A stretch of 64,000 bases of DNA from Shouchella rhizosphaerae. Lineage in GTDB: Bacteria > Bacillota > Bacilli > Bacillales > Bacillaceae_D. The stretch spans positions 124,001-188,000 of the forward strand of contig NZ_FRBS01000007.1 in NCBI RefSeq assembly GCF_900142675.1. Direction: 5' to 3'. Every line of letters starts with the position of its first letter. Within the stretch, counting starts at the first letter, position 1. The notes beneath the pieces were generated by a model. The model searched no databases, had not been told where the DNA came from, and worked only from the letters and a program-made list of their open reading frames with translations. Shown here one piece after another: positions 7,402-16,575 of the stretch. The position numbers and the translations under genes were made by a program.

Positions 7402-8493
7402 CTACAAGAGTTTTCCTTGTGCTTGTATACCATTTAATTGGTACAGCAAACAGGCGATAAACAAATCAGTTAACTCACGAATCACTTTTGGGTTTTTTCC
7501 AGTCAGCGCCTTGATCTTATTTAAACGGTGGTGGACTGTATTGCTGTGTACAAATTGGTGATTGGCGATTTTCTTAATATCGCCATTATGAATAAAGTAC
7601 TGTTTGATGGTCTCTATCAGTTCAGCAGATTGATTAGATGCGAGCAGTGGAGAGAGTAGCGCCAAAAAAGGTTGAATCGTTCCTGATTGTTGCCACTCGA
7701 ATGCAAGTCCTTCAAGCATTGTTTCCTCAAAGTAGAGCAGACGCTTTTCAGTGGTGGGTACGTCTTCTTCATAAAGAGACAGTGCTGCCCTGGCTATGTT
7801 GCATGAGGAAGCAACGGTGCCAAAGGAATGGGCGACTGGCCCTGACGTGGCGATTAGCAAGCAGTTGTTTTTTTGCAAGAACGATTCGAACCGTTTTTCT
7901 TCAGGACGTGTTTCAAAAAAGAATAATTCTCCACGCTCTTCGTATTGGAAAAAATGGCCGAGTTCTTTCGGGAATGTTTGCTCGTGCGCCTTTGACAACG
8001 CCCAGGCGCGCAGCGGCAGGAAAAGGGAGTCAAGACCAGTTGCTTGGAGCCTTTCCATAAAAGTACGCTCGTTTTCGACTTCGCCAACGACTAAGGCACG
8101 CAGTAATTGGTAGGCAATTCGTTCGTTTTGCCGAAGCTGCTCACTTAAATAAGCTTGGTTGACTAACAATTCGGCTGCCATTTGCACGAGCTCGGCATAT
8201 GGCGCCACCTCCACGGGATTCCCCGTTATGCCGATGACGCCGACTGATTTCCCTTGAAAACGGATCGGCAAATTGATCCCAGGTTTTGTCCCTGAGGGGC
8301 AGTCGCCAGTTGGGTTGATAGAGATCGATTTCCCTGTTCGCAAAACGTCGACTGCAATCGAATGAATGTTAAAAAGCCGCTTTTTTTCACCGCTTGCAAT
8401 CACGGCCCCTTCTGCATTCATGATGTTCACATTACTAGGAACGATGTCCATTGTCCGTGTGACAATTTCATTTGCCAGTTCATGCGTCAACAT
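7402..8493 (-). CDS. cdaR: CdaR family sugar-diacid-responsive regulator
   Basis: A 363-residue regulator. The N-terminal sugar-diacid recognition domain (LANEIVTRTMDIVPSNVNIM, GDCPSGTKPGINLPIRF, VGVIGITGNP) spans about residues 1-135. A linker/GGDEF-like region follows, and a C-terminal PucR-type helix-turn-helix ends in FVHSNTVHHRLNKIKALTGK. Proteins of this type activate uptake and breakdown of glucarate, galactarate and glycerate. A GGGGGTG site precedes ATG 8493. It lies 12 bases after the upstream unknown gene and 244 bases before garK, its likely target. The symbol is by family resemblance. Confidence 0.88.
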   Translation of the reverse strand: MLTHELANEIVTRTMDIVPSNVNIMNAEGAVIASGEKKRLFNIHSIAVDVLRTGKSISINPTGDCPSGTKPGINLPIRFQGKSVGVIGITGNPVEVAPYAELVQMAAELLVNQAYLSEQLRQNERIAYQLLRALVVGEVENERTFMERLQATGLDSLFLPLRAWALSKAHEQTFPKELGHFFQYEERGELFFFETRPEEKRFESFLQKNNCLLIATSGPVAHSFGTVASSCNIARAALSLYEEDVPTTEKRLLYFEETMLEGLAFEWQQSGTIQPFLALLSPLLASNQSAELIETIKQYFIHNGDIKKIANHQFVHSNTVHHRLNKIKALTGKNPKVIRELTDLFIACLLYQLNGIQAQGKLL

Positions 8494-8505
8494 CTAGACA
8501 CCCCC

Positions 8506-9576
8506 TTATTGCTGGACAGACAAGGACTTTGCTTTAATGCGCTCAAACACGGTTTGAACATCTTCTGGCTTTAAAAACTCAATTGGCGATACATGCTTGT
8601 CAAACTGGACTTGATCTGCCTCGACAAGCAGCATATAACGGTCGCCGAGTTTTGCTAAATGGACGGTTTCGCCAAATTCAGCAATGGGCACTTTAATGTC
8701 TGTGTCGCCGAGCTTCATTCGTGTCGAAGCATCAGGCGCATGTTCGGCGATTTGTGCAGACGCTTCCATCACTTCATGGGTAGAAAATTGTTCTTGCAGC
8801 TCTCTCGTTTCGCTTGAAGCCCAAAGCTCGATTTTTTCGGTGAAAGCGTTGCGTTCTTCTACAGAGTGGGCAAATGCTTCCTCTGCATGTTCTTCCATAA
8901 TCGTTTGTACCTGTGTCCGCAAAATTTGCGGCATTGAATCGCCATATTCGACGTAAGGAAGAAAATCTTCGAAGTATCGGGCGTGGGAAGACTGGTGGAT
9001 TTTGACTTCCGCTTGTTCCACCATGCCTTCCTCAATCATATGTGGGTATTGAATTGATTTCATATTTTTCGTTGTAATAGCCCGTTCGACTTTTTTAATC
9101 AGTGTTTTGGAATCGGCAAGCGTGGCGACGTTTTCCTGAAAATCGCATTTGAGCACGAATAAAAATAAGTCACTGTAATACTTTTTGGGCACAGCTTTGC
9201 AAACTAAAAAGACGCCTCCGCGTACTGCGCTTGTCTGTAGATAGGTTTTCACAAAGGCTTCGCTTTCTTTTTGGAAAGCAGCAACTGAGTCGGCCGTTAA
9301 GGCGCGTTGAAAGAGGTTATAATTTGGATTAGAACTTAAAGGATGGCCAGGTTCTGCGACAAAGCGGCCGATTTTAGTCGGCGCTGCGTCTGAATTTGGA
9401 TGGTGCTGGGCTTTTCGTTTGACGATTTTTTTTAGCTCCCCTTCTAAAAAGGCAGAAAGGGGGCTTTTTTCAAAAGCATCGGTGTCTAAAGTTTGGTAAT
9501 GGCTATATTGTTTTGTATCCGTCTCATGGTCGACTTGAACGGCATAAAAAGATAAATATTGAACGGTAAATTCCAT
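8506..9576 (-). CDS. Conserved Bacillus protein of unknown function (possible DUF3900)
   Basis: A 356-residue soluble protein without signal peptide or membrane segments. Conserved-looking blocks are VQYLSFYAVQVDHE at the N-terminus, GELKKIVKRKAQHHP, PTKIGRFVAEPGHP, TSAVRGGVFLVCKA and EEGMVEQAEVKIHQSSHARY. From memory these fit a Bacillus-restricted family annotated DUF3900; no function is known to me. ATG 9576 has AGGAG six bases upstream. It precedes cdaR by 12 bases, so the two are probably one operon, a pairing that does not suggest an obvious role in diacid use. Confidence 0.75.
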   Translation of the reverse strand: MEFTVQYLSFYAVQVDHETDTKQYSHYQTLDTDAFEKSPLSAFLEGELKKIVKRKAQHHPNSDAAPTKIGRFVAEPGHPLSSNPNYNLFQRALTADSVAAFQKESEAFVKTYLQTSAVRGGVFLVCKAVPKKYYSDLFLFVLKCDFQENVATLADSKTLIKKVERAITTKNMKSIQYPHMIEEGMVEQAEVKIHQSSHARYFEDFLPYVEYGDSMPQILRTQVQTIMEEHAEEAFAHSVEERNAFTEKIELWASSETRELQEQFSTHEVMEASAQIAEHAPDASTRMKLGDTDIKVPIAEFGETVHLAKLGDRYMLLVEADQVQFDKHVSPIEFLKPEDVQTVFERIKAKSLSVQQ

Positions 9577-9777
9577 ATCGTACTCCTATTAAATCATCGT
9601 GATTGCTTTTGTTTAACAAACAGTATAGCATGGTGACTGTCAACGACCAAAAGAAAGCAAACTATGGGCTTTTGTCAAATTGGTTGTGTGATATTAATGA
9701 AATCTGCTTGAATCCCCTACATCAAATATAGAATCGGTTATACTAGGTAAAAAGGAGCAAGAGGGGTGTGAAATGCG

Positions 9778-10563
9778 TTGAAGCAAGTCCTGTTTGCTGT
9801 AGGTGCGCTATGGTGTTTGGCAGGCTGCGGACAAAATGACGGCATCTCTTTGACAGAAGATGATGTTGTTCAAACGGAAGGGACGATTGTAGACGTCGAA
9901 TTTGAGGGCGATTACCAAGCGAATGCAGACGCCAAAAGCGTGGGCGTTTCTGGGGAAAGCAGCGAACCTGCACCAACGATCACTTCGTTTGATGTAGACG
10001 CAAATCCGCAAATGAATGTCCTTATAAATAGAAGAACGGAAATATATGTCAAACACTTAAATGATTATTTACGTGTCGACCAGTCCTTTCTAAAGCCCGA
10101 GCTAGAAGTAGAAGTGTATGGAGAACCAACAACGTCTCAACAGCCAGAAGAAACGAAAGCGACAAAAATTGTCATTTTAACAAAAGAATATTCCATTAAA
10201 GGAATTGTATCGAATGTCAATGAAGAGCAAAACACATTCTTTGTTTTAGGGGAAGATGGCCATTATGAATCTGGCACGCGTTTTCATTACGACGTAGCAA
10301 CCGAAGTACTAGAGCTTGTCGATGAGGACGAATATGAACCATTAAAATCACAAGACTTAGAGAGTGGCCTCGTTGTAGAAGTGGTGCCAAGAGGGAATGT
10401 AGAGGAAACTATACCACAGGAAGCAGATGCTGCCCGTGTCGTCGTTGTGGATGAGGATAAAGAAGAGTTAGAGAGCCTTGAGCAGGAAGCAGAAGAAGAC
10501 GAAGATGAGCAAACGGAAGAGCAGGAGTCGGGCTCTGCTGATACAGGGGATGAAGATGAGTGA
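9778..10563 (+). CDS. Lipoprotein of unknown function with acidic tail
   Basis: A 261-residue lipoprotein. The signal peptide ends in the lipobox LAGC (Cys19). The body holds two similar beta-rich halves: GTIVDVEFEGDY with EIYVKHLND, then GIVSNVNEEQNTFFVLGED. The last ~45 residues are almost all Glu/Asp/Gln. The start is TTG 9778 with GAGGGGTG nine bases before it; the ATG at 9773 is in another frame and stops after two codons. The next gene, a lipoprotein cyclophilin, overlaps it by four bases, so both are made together outside the membrane. Function unknown. Confidence 0.8.
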   Translation: MKQVLFAVGALWCLAGCGQNDGISLTEDDVVQTEGTIVDVEFEGDYQANADAKSVGVSGESSEPAPTITSFDVDANPQMNVLINRRTEIYVKHLNDYLRVDQSFLKPELEVEVYGEPTTSQQPEETKATKIVILTKEYSIKGIVSNVNEEQNTFFVLGEDGHYESGTRFHYDVATEVLELVDEDEYEPLKSQDLESGLVVEVVPRGNVEETIPQEADAARVVVVDEDKEELESLEQEAEEDEDEQTEEQESGSADTGDEDE

Positions 10564-11189
10564 TAAATAAGAAACAGATCGGCATGTTCATTGTGGCTTG
10601 CTTTTTGTTGACGCTTGCAGCGTGCGGAGGAACCGACAGCAAGCAAGGGCAAAATGAAGAAGGCGCACCGGACGTAGCTGTGGGAGAGACACCCATTGTC
10701 TCAATGGAAATGGAAAATGGCGGCATTGTGAAATTAGAACTTTATCCAGAGATTGCTCCTAAAACAGTCAATAATTTTGTCGCGCTTGTGGAAGATGGTT
10801 TTTATGACGGCCTGACATTTCACCGGATAATACCAGGGTTTATGATTCAAGGTGGCGATCCAAATGGAGATGGCACAGGTGGTCCAGGTTATGAAATTAA
10901 AGGTGAGTTTTCAAATAATGGTATTGATAACCCCCTCTCCCATGAGCGTGGCGTCATTTCGATGGCAAGAACGCAAGAACCGGATTCAGCCGGCTCCCAG
11001 TTTTTTATTTTGCATGAAGATGCTTTAGACCTTGATGGCGACTATGCTGCCTTCGGAAAGGTGATTGAAGGCATGGACGTAGTCGATGAGATCGCCGAAC
11101 AAACAGAGACAGAAACAGGTGGTGCCCAAGAGGGCAGGCCAGTTGCTGGGCACGAGCAAGTGATTAAAAAAATGACAGTTGAGCGCTAG
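10560..11189 (+). CDS. Lipoprotein peptidyl-prolyl cis-trans isomerase (cyclophilin type)
   Basis: A 209-residue cyclophilin anchored by a lipid: signal segment FIVACFLLTLAAC with the cysteine at the lipobox, then a PpiB-like domain. Visible are FHRIIPGFMIQGGDPNGDGT, with the catalytic Arg and Phe-Met-Gln, then GVISMARTQEPDSAGSQFFI and FGKVIEGMDVV. It should catalyse prolyl isomerisation of secreted proteins between membrane and wall. The GTG start at 10560 overlaps the previous stop (GTGA). Unlike PrsA (parvulin), this is cyclophilin-based; such lipoproteins occur in several bacilli and clostridia. Confidence 0.9.
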   Translation: MINKKQIGMFIVACFLLTLAACGGTDSKQGQNEEGAPDVAVGETPIVSMEMENGGIVKLELYPEIAPKTVNNFVALVEDGFYDGLTFHRIIPGFMIQGGDPNGDGTGGPGYEIKGEFSNNGIDNPLSHERGVISMARTQEPDSAGSQFFILHEDALDLDGDYAAFGKVIEGMDVVDEIAEQTETETGGAQEGRPVAGHEQVIKKMTVER

Positions 11190-11208
11190 AGAGTTCGACT
11201 GTCATTTC
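11173..11208 (+). terminator. Weak terminator after the cyclophilin gene
   Basis: TGACAGT and ACTGTCA form a seven-base-pair stem with a long loop and a short T-run; the stem begins inside the coding sequence. Confidence 0.5.
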
Positions 11209-11297
11209 TGTGCATTCTCCCATAAGTTAGCCAAATGTTTGCTTCTCGCTTTTCTGGGAATGGTTTTATAAAACTCAAAAAAAGGGAGCTGGTTCAC

Positions 11298-12305
11298 ATG
11301 AAAGCAATTGGGTTGTACCGCTATTTGCCGATTGATGACAAGGAGAGTTTAGTAGAAGAACAAGTACCAGATCCTGTGCCAAGCGGTCGGGATTTACTGA
11401 TCGAAGTAAAGGCTGTGTCTGTCAATCCCGTTGATACGAAAGTAAGAGCTCCTAAAGACAAAACGGAGGAGGCGCTTCGTATTCTCGGTTTTGATGCGAG
11501 CGGGGTTGTAAAGGCTGTAGGCGAAGAATGTGTGCTATTTGATGTAGGCGATGAAGTTTATTATGCTGGCAATATTGCGAGGCAAGGATCGAATGCCGAA
11601 TTTCAACTGGTGGATGAACGAATTGTAGGACCAAAGCCAAAATCGTTATCTTTTGCAGAAGCAGCCGCGATGCCGTTAACTTCTATAACCGCTTGGGAAG
11701 CATTGTTTGACCGTCTGCGGATTAGCGAAGGGGATGCAGGGAAATCGATTTTGCTGATTGGCGGAGCTGGAGGCGTTGGCTCCATTGCGATCCAATTAGC
11801 CGCTAAAGCGAACTTGAATGTCATTGCGACTGCTTCAAGACAGGAAACGGCAGCATGGTGCAAAAGCATGGGCGCCCATCATACGATTAACCACAAACAG
11901 GAATTGCTTCCTCAACTTCAAGAGCTTGGCTATAAAGACGTTGATTATATTTTCTGCATGGCTGACACGAATGAGCATTGGGATGGGATGGCTGCTTGCA
12001 TCAAGCCTCAAGGCGCCATTTGTGCGATCGTTGAAAATAAACGGCCTCTTGATATGGGCAAAATACGTTCGAAAAGCGTTACTTTTTCTTGGGAACTGAT
12101 GTTTACCCGTCCTGTCTTCCAAACAGAAGATCAAATTGAACAGCATCGCTTGTTAGTCGATATAGCTGCTATGTTTGATCGTGGTGAATTAAAACAGACA
12201 ATGACAAAAACGCTTTCACCGATGAATGCCGAAACGCTTAAAGAAGGGCATCGGCTGTTAGAACAAGGAAACATGATTGGCAAGCTTGTGATCATAAACG
12301 ATTGA
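11298..12305 (+). CDS. Zinc-type alcohol dehydrogenase-like / quinone oxidoreductase family protein
   Basis: A 335-residue medium-chain dehydrogenase/reductase. The GroES-like N-terminal half contains VNPVDTKVRAP and ILGFDASGVVKAVG. The Rossmann half begins with the NADP loop LLIGGAGGVGSIAIQLA (~residues 152-168) and continues with TASRQETAAWCKSMGAHH. The cysteine/histidine ligands of zinc enzymes are absent, so this is the zeta-crystallin/quinone reductase branch. ATG 11298 follows GGGAG; the frame upstream has no start signal. Likely NADPH-dependent reduction of quinones or enones. Monocistronic. Confidence 0.88.
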   Translation: MKAIGLYRYLPIDDKESLVEEQVPDPVPSGRDLLIEVKAVSVNPVDTKVRAPKDKTEEALRILGFDASGVVKAVGEECVLFDVGDEVYYAGNIARQGSNAEFQLVDERIVGPKPKSLSFAEAAAMPLTSITAWEALFDRLRISEGDAGKSILLIGGAGGVGSIAIQLAAKANLNVIATASRQETAAWCKSMGAHHTINHKQELLPQLQELGYKDVDYIFCMADTNEHWDGMAACIKPQGAICAIVENKRPLDMGKIRSKSVTFSWELMFTRPVFQTEDQIEQHRLLVDIAAMFDRGELKQTMTKTLSPMNAETLKEGHRLLEQGNMIGKLVIIND

Positions 12306-12323
12306 CCATACACTGGCTGTTTT

Positions 12324-12353
12324 CCGTCCTTTGCCAAGAAGGGCGGTCTTTTT
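12324..12353 (+). terminator. Terminator
   Basis: CCGTCCTT and AAGGGCGG form a stem with one G-T pair, followed by TCTTTTTC. Confidence 0.75.
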
Positions 12354-12415
12354 CGCTAAACCGTCCGAAAGGAAAGTTGTATAATAAGGCTGCACAATAA
12401 GAAAGGAGCGATTTG

Positions 12416-13228
12416 ATGACTGTTGTATTTGATTTGCATACCCACCACCATCGCTGTGGCCACGCCCTTGGGGAGATAGAAGATTACATACAGGCGGCGA
12501 TTGAAAAAGGGATGGACTATATTGGCATTGCTGACCACTCGCCGTATTTTTACAGCGATGAAGACCAACTGTATCCGGGCATTGCGATGGGGAAAAGCGA
12601 ATTAGCTAACTACGTCGAAGAAGTGCTGGCGTTAAAGAAAAAGTATAAGCAGCAAATCCATGTCCTACTAGGAATGGAAAGCGACTTTTTTCCAGACCAC
12701 CAAGATCTGTACAAACGTATGTATGAGAAATACCCTTTTGATTACGTTATTGGCTCCGTCCATTATGTAAATGAGGTCAACATTTTTCGAAAAGGGCGTT
12801 GGGAAGGGTTAAATCAGGCAGAGCGTGTCGAAGTGAAAGAGGCCTATTATCGACTGATTCAACAATCTGCAAAAAGTGGAATGTTTCAAGTGCTTGGCCA
12901 TATTGATGCCATGAAAGGATTTTATCCAGCGTTCTCAGCTATTGAAACACCCATTATTGAAGAAACGCTTAAAGTGATTGCCGATGAACAGGTCGCAATC
13001 GAAGTCAATACGTCTGGAAAAACAAAAGATTGTGGTGGTTGGTATCCTTCCCATGAAATATTAGAGCGAGCCCACCATTATGGTGTGTCTGTGTCGTTTG
13101 GGTCCGACGCCCACACGCCTGAGCGCGTTGCTGATGATTATCATGAAGTTCAACGTATGCTAAAGGAGATTGGATTTAAAGAGATGGTTTTCTTTGTTGG
13201 GAAAGAGCGGAAATCCGTGATGTTATAA
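12416..13228 (+). CDS. hisJ: Histidinol-phosphatase, PHP family
   Basis: A 270-residue PHP-domain phosphatase, the HisJ/HisK type used by Firmicutes for the step from L-histidinol phosphate to histidinol. Metal ligands are visible: FDLHTHHHRCGHA (DxHxH), GIADHSPY, LGMESDFF, VIGSVHYVN, LGHIDAM, and the final SFGSDAHTPE. AAGGAG lies seven bases before ATG 12416. No other his genes are adjacent, which matches the stand-alone position of hisJ in many bacilli. A related polymerase/histidinol phosphatase with another substrate remains possible. Confidence 0.87.
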   Translation: MTVVFDLHTHHHRCGHALGEIEDYIQAAIEKGMDYIGIADHSPYFYSDEDQLYPGIAMGKSELANYVEEVLALKKKYKQQIHVLLGMESDFFPDHQDLYKRMYEKYPFDYVIGSVHYVNEVNIFRKGRWEGLNQAERVEVKEAYYRLIQQSAKSGMFQVLGHIDAMKGFYPAFSAIETPIIEETLKVIADEQVAIEVNTSGKTKDCGGWYPSHEILERAHHYGVSVSFGSDAHTPERVADDYHEVQRMLKEIGFKEMVFFVGKERKSVML

Positions 13229-13231
13229 GCG

Positions 13232-13260
13232 AAAAGAGCCTGCCTTGCAGGCTCTTTTTT
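13232..13260 (+). terminator. Terminator after hisJ
   Basis: AAAAGAGCCTGC and GCAGGCTCTTTTTT form a perfect stem with a three-base loop. Confidence 0.93.
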
Positions 13261-13543
13261 AACGGGTATATAGTGAGCAGTGGAAAGAGTAGAGGAGAAA
13301 CCCGGAAATGAGTGTAAAGTTTTATCCATTTGGATAATAAAGCCATTAATCTATGCAATTGACCATGTTTTAAAAATAGGGAGAAGGGCTGGTTTTTTTC
13401 TTTCAGTTAAAAATTGAAGATGAGTTGGGAAAATAGAAAAAGGTATTGGCACAGTCTTTTCTGGAGCCTAAAAATGAAAAAATAGTTCTATTTTCTCGGG
13501 GAAATGACGATTTCTTGAATAGACAAAAGCCCTATGAATTTTG

Positions 13544-13571
13544 TTGTTGTTTTCTGCATTTTCGATATAAT
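13544..13571 (+). promoter_or_regulatory. Promoter of the vpr-sipW-tasA locus
   Basis: TTGTTG (13544-13549), a 16-nt spacer and TATAAT (13566-13571). Farther upstream a perfect dyad AAAATAG-TT-CTATTTT (13479-13494) could be an operator. The rest of the 385-base gap after hisJ is AT-rich, with no gene that I can support. Confidence 0.6.
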
Positions 13572-13613
13572 TCGGTTATGCATGACAAAAAGATTCAGAA
13601 AGGGTGTTTTTAT

Positions 13614-16001
13614 TTGAAAAAAGCGCGTGCATTAAGCGGACGTAAAACGATGTATATGAGTGCGCTGTCTCTTTGTATGGTGGCAAGCTCTGTACCGGTT
13701 GTGCCCCAGTTGGCAATCGCTGAAAGGGGCGAGGCGCAATCGCTCTTTTTAGCTGATGAGATTGATTTGGCCAGTAAAGAAGACGTTTCGGTTATTGTCG
13801 AGTTTGATGAACTTCCAGAACAAGTGGCCCTTGCTGTTTCGAAAGAGCTTGAAGACGATTTGACAGAGGAAGAAGCACGGGAAAATGTAGAAGAATCGCA
13901 TGAGCAATTTAAAGAAACATTGGCCGATGTGCTAGATACGTCCGAGAACGCTTCTTCTTATGTAGAACGGGAATATACGACCATTTTTAATGGAGTTTCT
14001 GTAAACTTGCCAGCAAACAAAGTGGAAGAATTGCTTGAACGTGAAGGCGTAAAAGCGATTTATAGCAATGATGTCATTGAGTTAATCAAGCCTGTTGAGG
14101 AAAAGGCCGTTGATGAGCCTGTGGAAGCAATGATGGTCGACAGCATTCCTTTCCTCGGTGTTCATGAGCTCCATGAACAAGGACTGAAAGGAGCAGGTGT
14201 AAAAGTCGGTGTTATTGATACAGGCATTGACTACGAACATCCAGATTTAAAAGCTGTATACAAAGGCGGTTATGACTTTGTCGACGATGATGACGACCCA
14301 ATGGAAGCGACTTATGAGGACTGGAAAAACTCGGGAATGCCAGAATTTAATGCAAATGGAAGCTCCTATTATACGAGCCATGGCACACATGTCTCCGGTA
14401 CCGTGGCAGGAACAGGAGAAAATGATTCAGAATATGCTGTCACTGGCGTCGCCCCTGAAGTCGATTTGTATGCCTATCGTGTCCTCGGCCCGTATGGCTC
14501 CGGAACAACGGCTGATGTCATTGCTGGCATTGAGCAATCCGTAATGGATGGCATGGATGTGATCAATCTATCACTCGGAAACAATGCCAACGATCCAATA
14601 GCACCGACGAGCATAGCAACAAACAATGCTACCTTGGCTGGAGTGACGGTTGTGACATCAGCTGGAAACAATGGCCGTAATGGGCTCGGCACAGTAGGCG
14701 CTCCTGGGGCAGCAGCATTGCCTATTTCTGTAGGGGCAAGCAATGTTTCTCTTACGATCCCTGAATTTTCGAGTACGTATCAATTAGGAGAGGAAGAGCT
14801 GACAGGCGACCTCCGTGTCATTGCCGAATCGTTTACAGGCAACCTAGAGGATTTCAGCAACCAAACGCTTGAGCTAGTTGATGCCGGGCTTGGTACCGTT
14901 GCAGAATTTGAACAAGTAGACGTAAGCGGAAAAGTCGCTTTTGTGATTCGTGGCGAACTTGCATTTGTTGATAAAATTGCAAACGCTAAAGCAGCAGGAG
15001 CAGAGGCAATCATTATTTATAACAATCTTCCAGGGGATGGCCATAATCCGATCTATGCTGGTGCGGGCCACAACTATGTCCCTAGTTTTTCTTTAACTTA
15101 TGAGGACGGAGAGGCGATCGCTTCATTATTGGAAGATGGGGCAACAGTAACATTTGGCGAAATGAGTGGAAGCGTGACGACCGGTGATTTGCTAGCCGAT
15201 TTTAGTTCACGGGGGCCGGTCAACTACACAGCGGCAATTAAACCGGAAGTTGTTGCCCCTGGGGTCGATGTCCATTCTACCGTACCAAGCTATATGGCAG
15301 GACCGGAGTTCACTGGCGATTATGAGTTTGCTTATCGACGCTCGTCCGGTACGTCGATGGCTTCCCCTCACGTGGCCGGGGTTGCGGCACTCATGATTCA
15401 AGCCAATCCAGAACAGACACCTGCGGACATCAAGACCAAATTAATGAATACGGCTGTGCCAATGACAGAGGAATACAATGTGTTTGAAATAGGGGCAGGC
15501 CGGATCAACCCAGTGGCTGCGATTGAATCAACGGTCATGATTCAGGCATCGATTGACAGTTACCACGTCGAGGACGACCTTTTAGCCTTGATTCAAGACA
15601 AAACAGGCGGGTTAAGCTTTGGTTTCGTTAGTACGGATGCAGGCAATATCCGGGAACGTCACAGCCTACGCTTGACAAATAGCGGTACTGAAGCAAAGAC
15701 ATTCAATGTACATGCATCCTTCCACACTGCCAATGGAACGCTTCCTGCCGGAGAGAATGGCCTTACTCTGCAAACCAATTCAACGATTACGGTGCCAGCA
15801 GGCGAGACAGTCGAGAACAATGCCTTTCTCATTGCACCGAAAACGGCAGCAGAAGGGTTGTACGGAGGGTATATGACGTTGACAAACGTCGCTGACCAAA
15901 GTGAAGTATATCGAATTCCGTTTGGCACGTATGTTTCAGAAGAAGCATTGGTTGCGCAACCAATTGGCACGCCTGTCTATGCTTTCGATTTTGCATCTTA
16001 A
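13614..16001 (+). CDS. vpr: Vpr-like subtilisin-family extracellular serine protease
   Basis: A 795-residue secreted S8 protease. A signal peptide (~1-40) is followed by an inhibitor-I9-type propeptide. The catalytic domain has Asp in VGVIDTGIDYEHPD, His in SHGTHVSGTVAG and Ser in SGTSMASPHVAG. A protease-associated (PA) domain is inserted between His and Ser (about 390-520), and a Fn3-like C-terminal region follows. This order matches B. subtilis Vpr (806 residues), a minor extracellular and cell-wall-associated protease. TTG 13614 has AAAGGGTG seven bases upstream; the frame to 13446 adds 56 non-signal-like codons. It is followed by sipW and tasA, with a terminator between vpr and sipW. Confidence 0.9.
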   Translation: MKKARALSGRKTMYMSALSLCMVASSVPVVPQLAIAERGEAQSLFLADEIDLASKEDVSVIVEFDELPEQVALAVSKELEDDLTEEEARENVEESHEQFKETLADVLDTSENASSYVEREYTTIFNGVSVNLPANKVEELLEREGVKAIYSNDVIELIKPVEEKAVDEPVEAMMVDSIPFLGVHELHEQGLKGAGVKVGVIDTGIDYEHPDLKAVYKGGYDFVDDDDDPMEATYEDWKNSGMPEFNANGSSYYTSHGTHVSGTVAGTGENDSEYAVTGVAPEVDLYAYRVLGPYGSGTTADVIAGIEQSVMDGMDVINLSLGNNANDPIAPTSIATNNATLAGVTVVTSAGNNGRNGLGTVGAPGAAALPISVGASNVSLTIPEFSSTYQLGEEELTGDLRVIAESFTGNLEDFSNQTLELVDAGLGTVAEFEQVDVSGKVAFVIRGELAFVDKIANAKAAGAEAIIIYNNLPGDGHNPIYAGAGHNYVPSFSLTYEDGEAIASLLEDGATVTFGEMSGSVTTGDLLADFSSRGPVNYTAAIKPEVVAPGVDVHSTVPSYMAGPEFTGDYEFAYRRSSGTSMASPHVAGVAALMIQANPEQTPADIKTKLMNTAVPMTEEYNVFEIGAGRINPVAAIESTVMIQASIDSYHVEDDLLALIQDKTGGLSFGFVSTDAGNIRERHSLRLTNSGTEAKTFNVHASFHTANGTLPAGENGLTLQTNSTITVPAGETVENNAFLIAPKTAAEGLYGGYMTLTNVADQSEVYRIPFGTYVSEEALVAQPIGTPVYAFDFAS

Positions 16002-16002
16002 T

Positions 16003-16026
16003 AAAGAAGGGGGGTCCCCTTTTTTT
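16003..16026 (+). terminator. Terminator between vpr and sipW
   Basis: AAGGGG and CCCCTT pair around GGT, followed by seven T. It lies directly after the vpr stop and 18 bases before the sipW start, so sipW-tasA would depend on readthrough or an unseen promoter. Confidence 0.75.
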
Positions 16027-16044
16027 GAGGAAGCTGGTTTATTT

Positions 16045-16575
16045 ATGGTCAACATGTGGATAACAATCGGAAAATTGGCGATTACCGGGATTGCATCGTT
16101 TTTGTTCTTCCTCGTTCTCTTTTTTGTCCTTCAAGGAAAGGGCAGTGACGGCAGAGGACCTGAGCTGTTTGGCTGGACAAGCTATACCATCTTGTCCAAC
16201 AGCATGGAGCCGACATTTTCCGCCGGAGATGTGGTCATCATGAAAAAGAATGAGGAGCCTAGCATTGGCGATGTTGTAACGTTTATGGCTCCTGAACGGC
16301 GCTTGTTCACACACCGGATTGTTGAGAAGTTTGAAAGCAATGGAAAGACGTATTATAAGACGCAAGGCGATAACAACAACGTTGTAGACGAAGACCCAAT
16401 CGTAAAAGAACAAATTGTCGGCACCCATATGTTCACCATTCCTAAAGTTGGTTTAGTTGCTGAAAAAATCAATCAACCAATTGGTTATGGTTTGTTGATT
16501 GTCGTGCCGATTGCTGGGTATTTGCTGTTATCGTTCTACGAAACCATCCAAAAAAAACGCAAGGAGGCTTCTTGA
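16045..16575 (+). CDS. sipW: Signal peptidase I, SipW (ER-type)
   Basis: A 176-residue membrane signal peptidase. One N-terminal segment (KLAITGIASFLFFLVLFFVL) and a C-terminal one (PIGYGLLIVVPIAGYLLLSFY) flank the catalytic part. The nucleophile is Ser in ILSNSMEPTFSAGD. Instead of the bacterial Lys, a His (FTHRIVEKF) stands at the base position, with DED further on. This is the ER/archaeal-type Ser-His arrangement typical of SipW, which matures TasA-type proteins. GAGGAAG precedes ATG 16045 by 11 bases. The stop overlaps the tasA start (TGATG), so SipW and its substrate are translationally coupled. Confidence 0.93.
   Translation: MVNMWITIGKLAITGIASFLFFLVLFFVLQGKGSDGRGPELFGWTSYTILSNSMEPTFSAGDVVIMKKNEEPSIGDVVTFMAPERRLFTHRIVEKFESNGKTYYKTQGDNNNVVDEDPIVKEQIVGTHMFTIPKVGLVAEKINQPIGYGLLIVVPIAGYLLLSFYETIQKKRKEAS

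Noticed and set aside
7638-8060. 140-codon plus-strand frame opposite cdaR
   Set aside because: Antisense shadow of a clear CdaR coding sequence, with no binding site.
13446-13613. 56-codon N-terminal extension of the Vpr-like protease
   Set aside because: It would place the signal peptide internally and lies across the promoter; TTG 13614 has a proper binding site.
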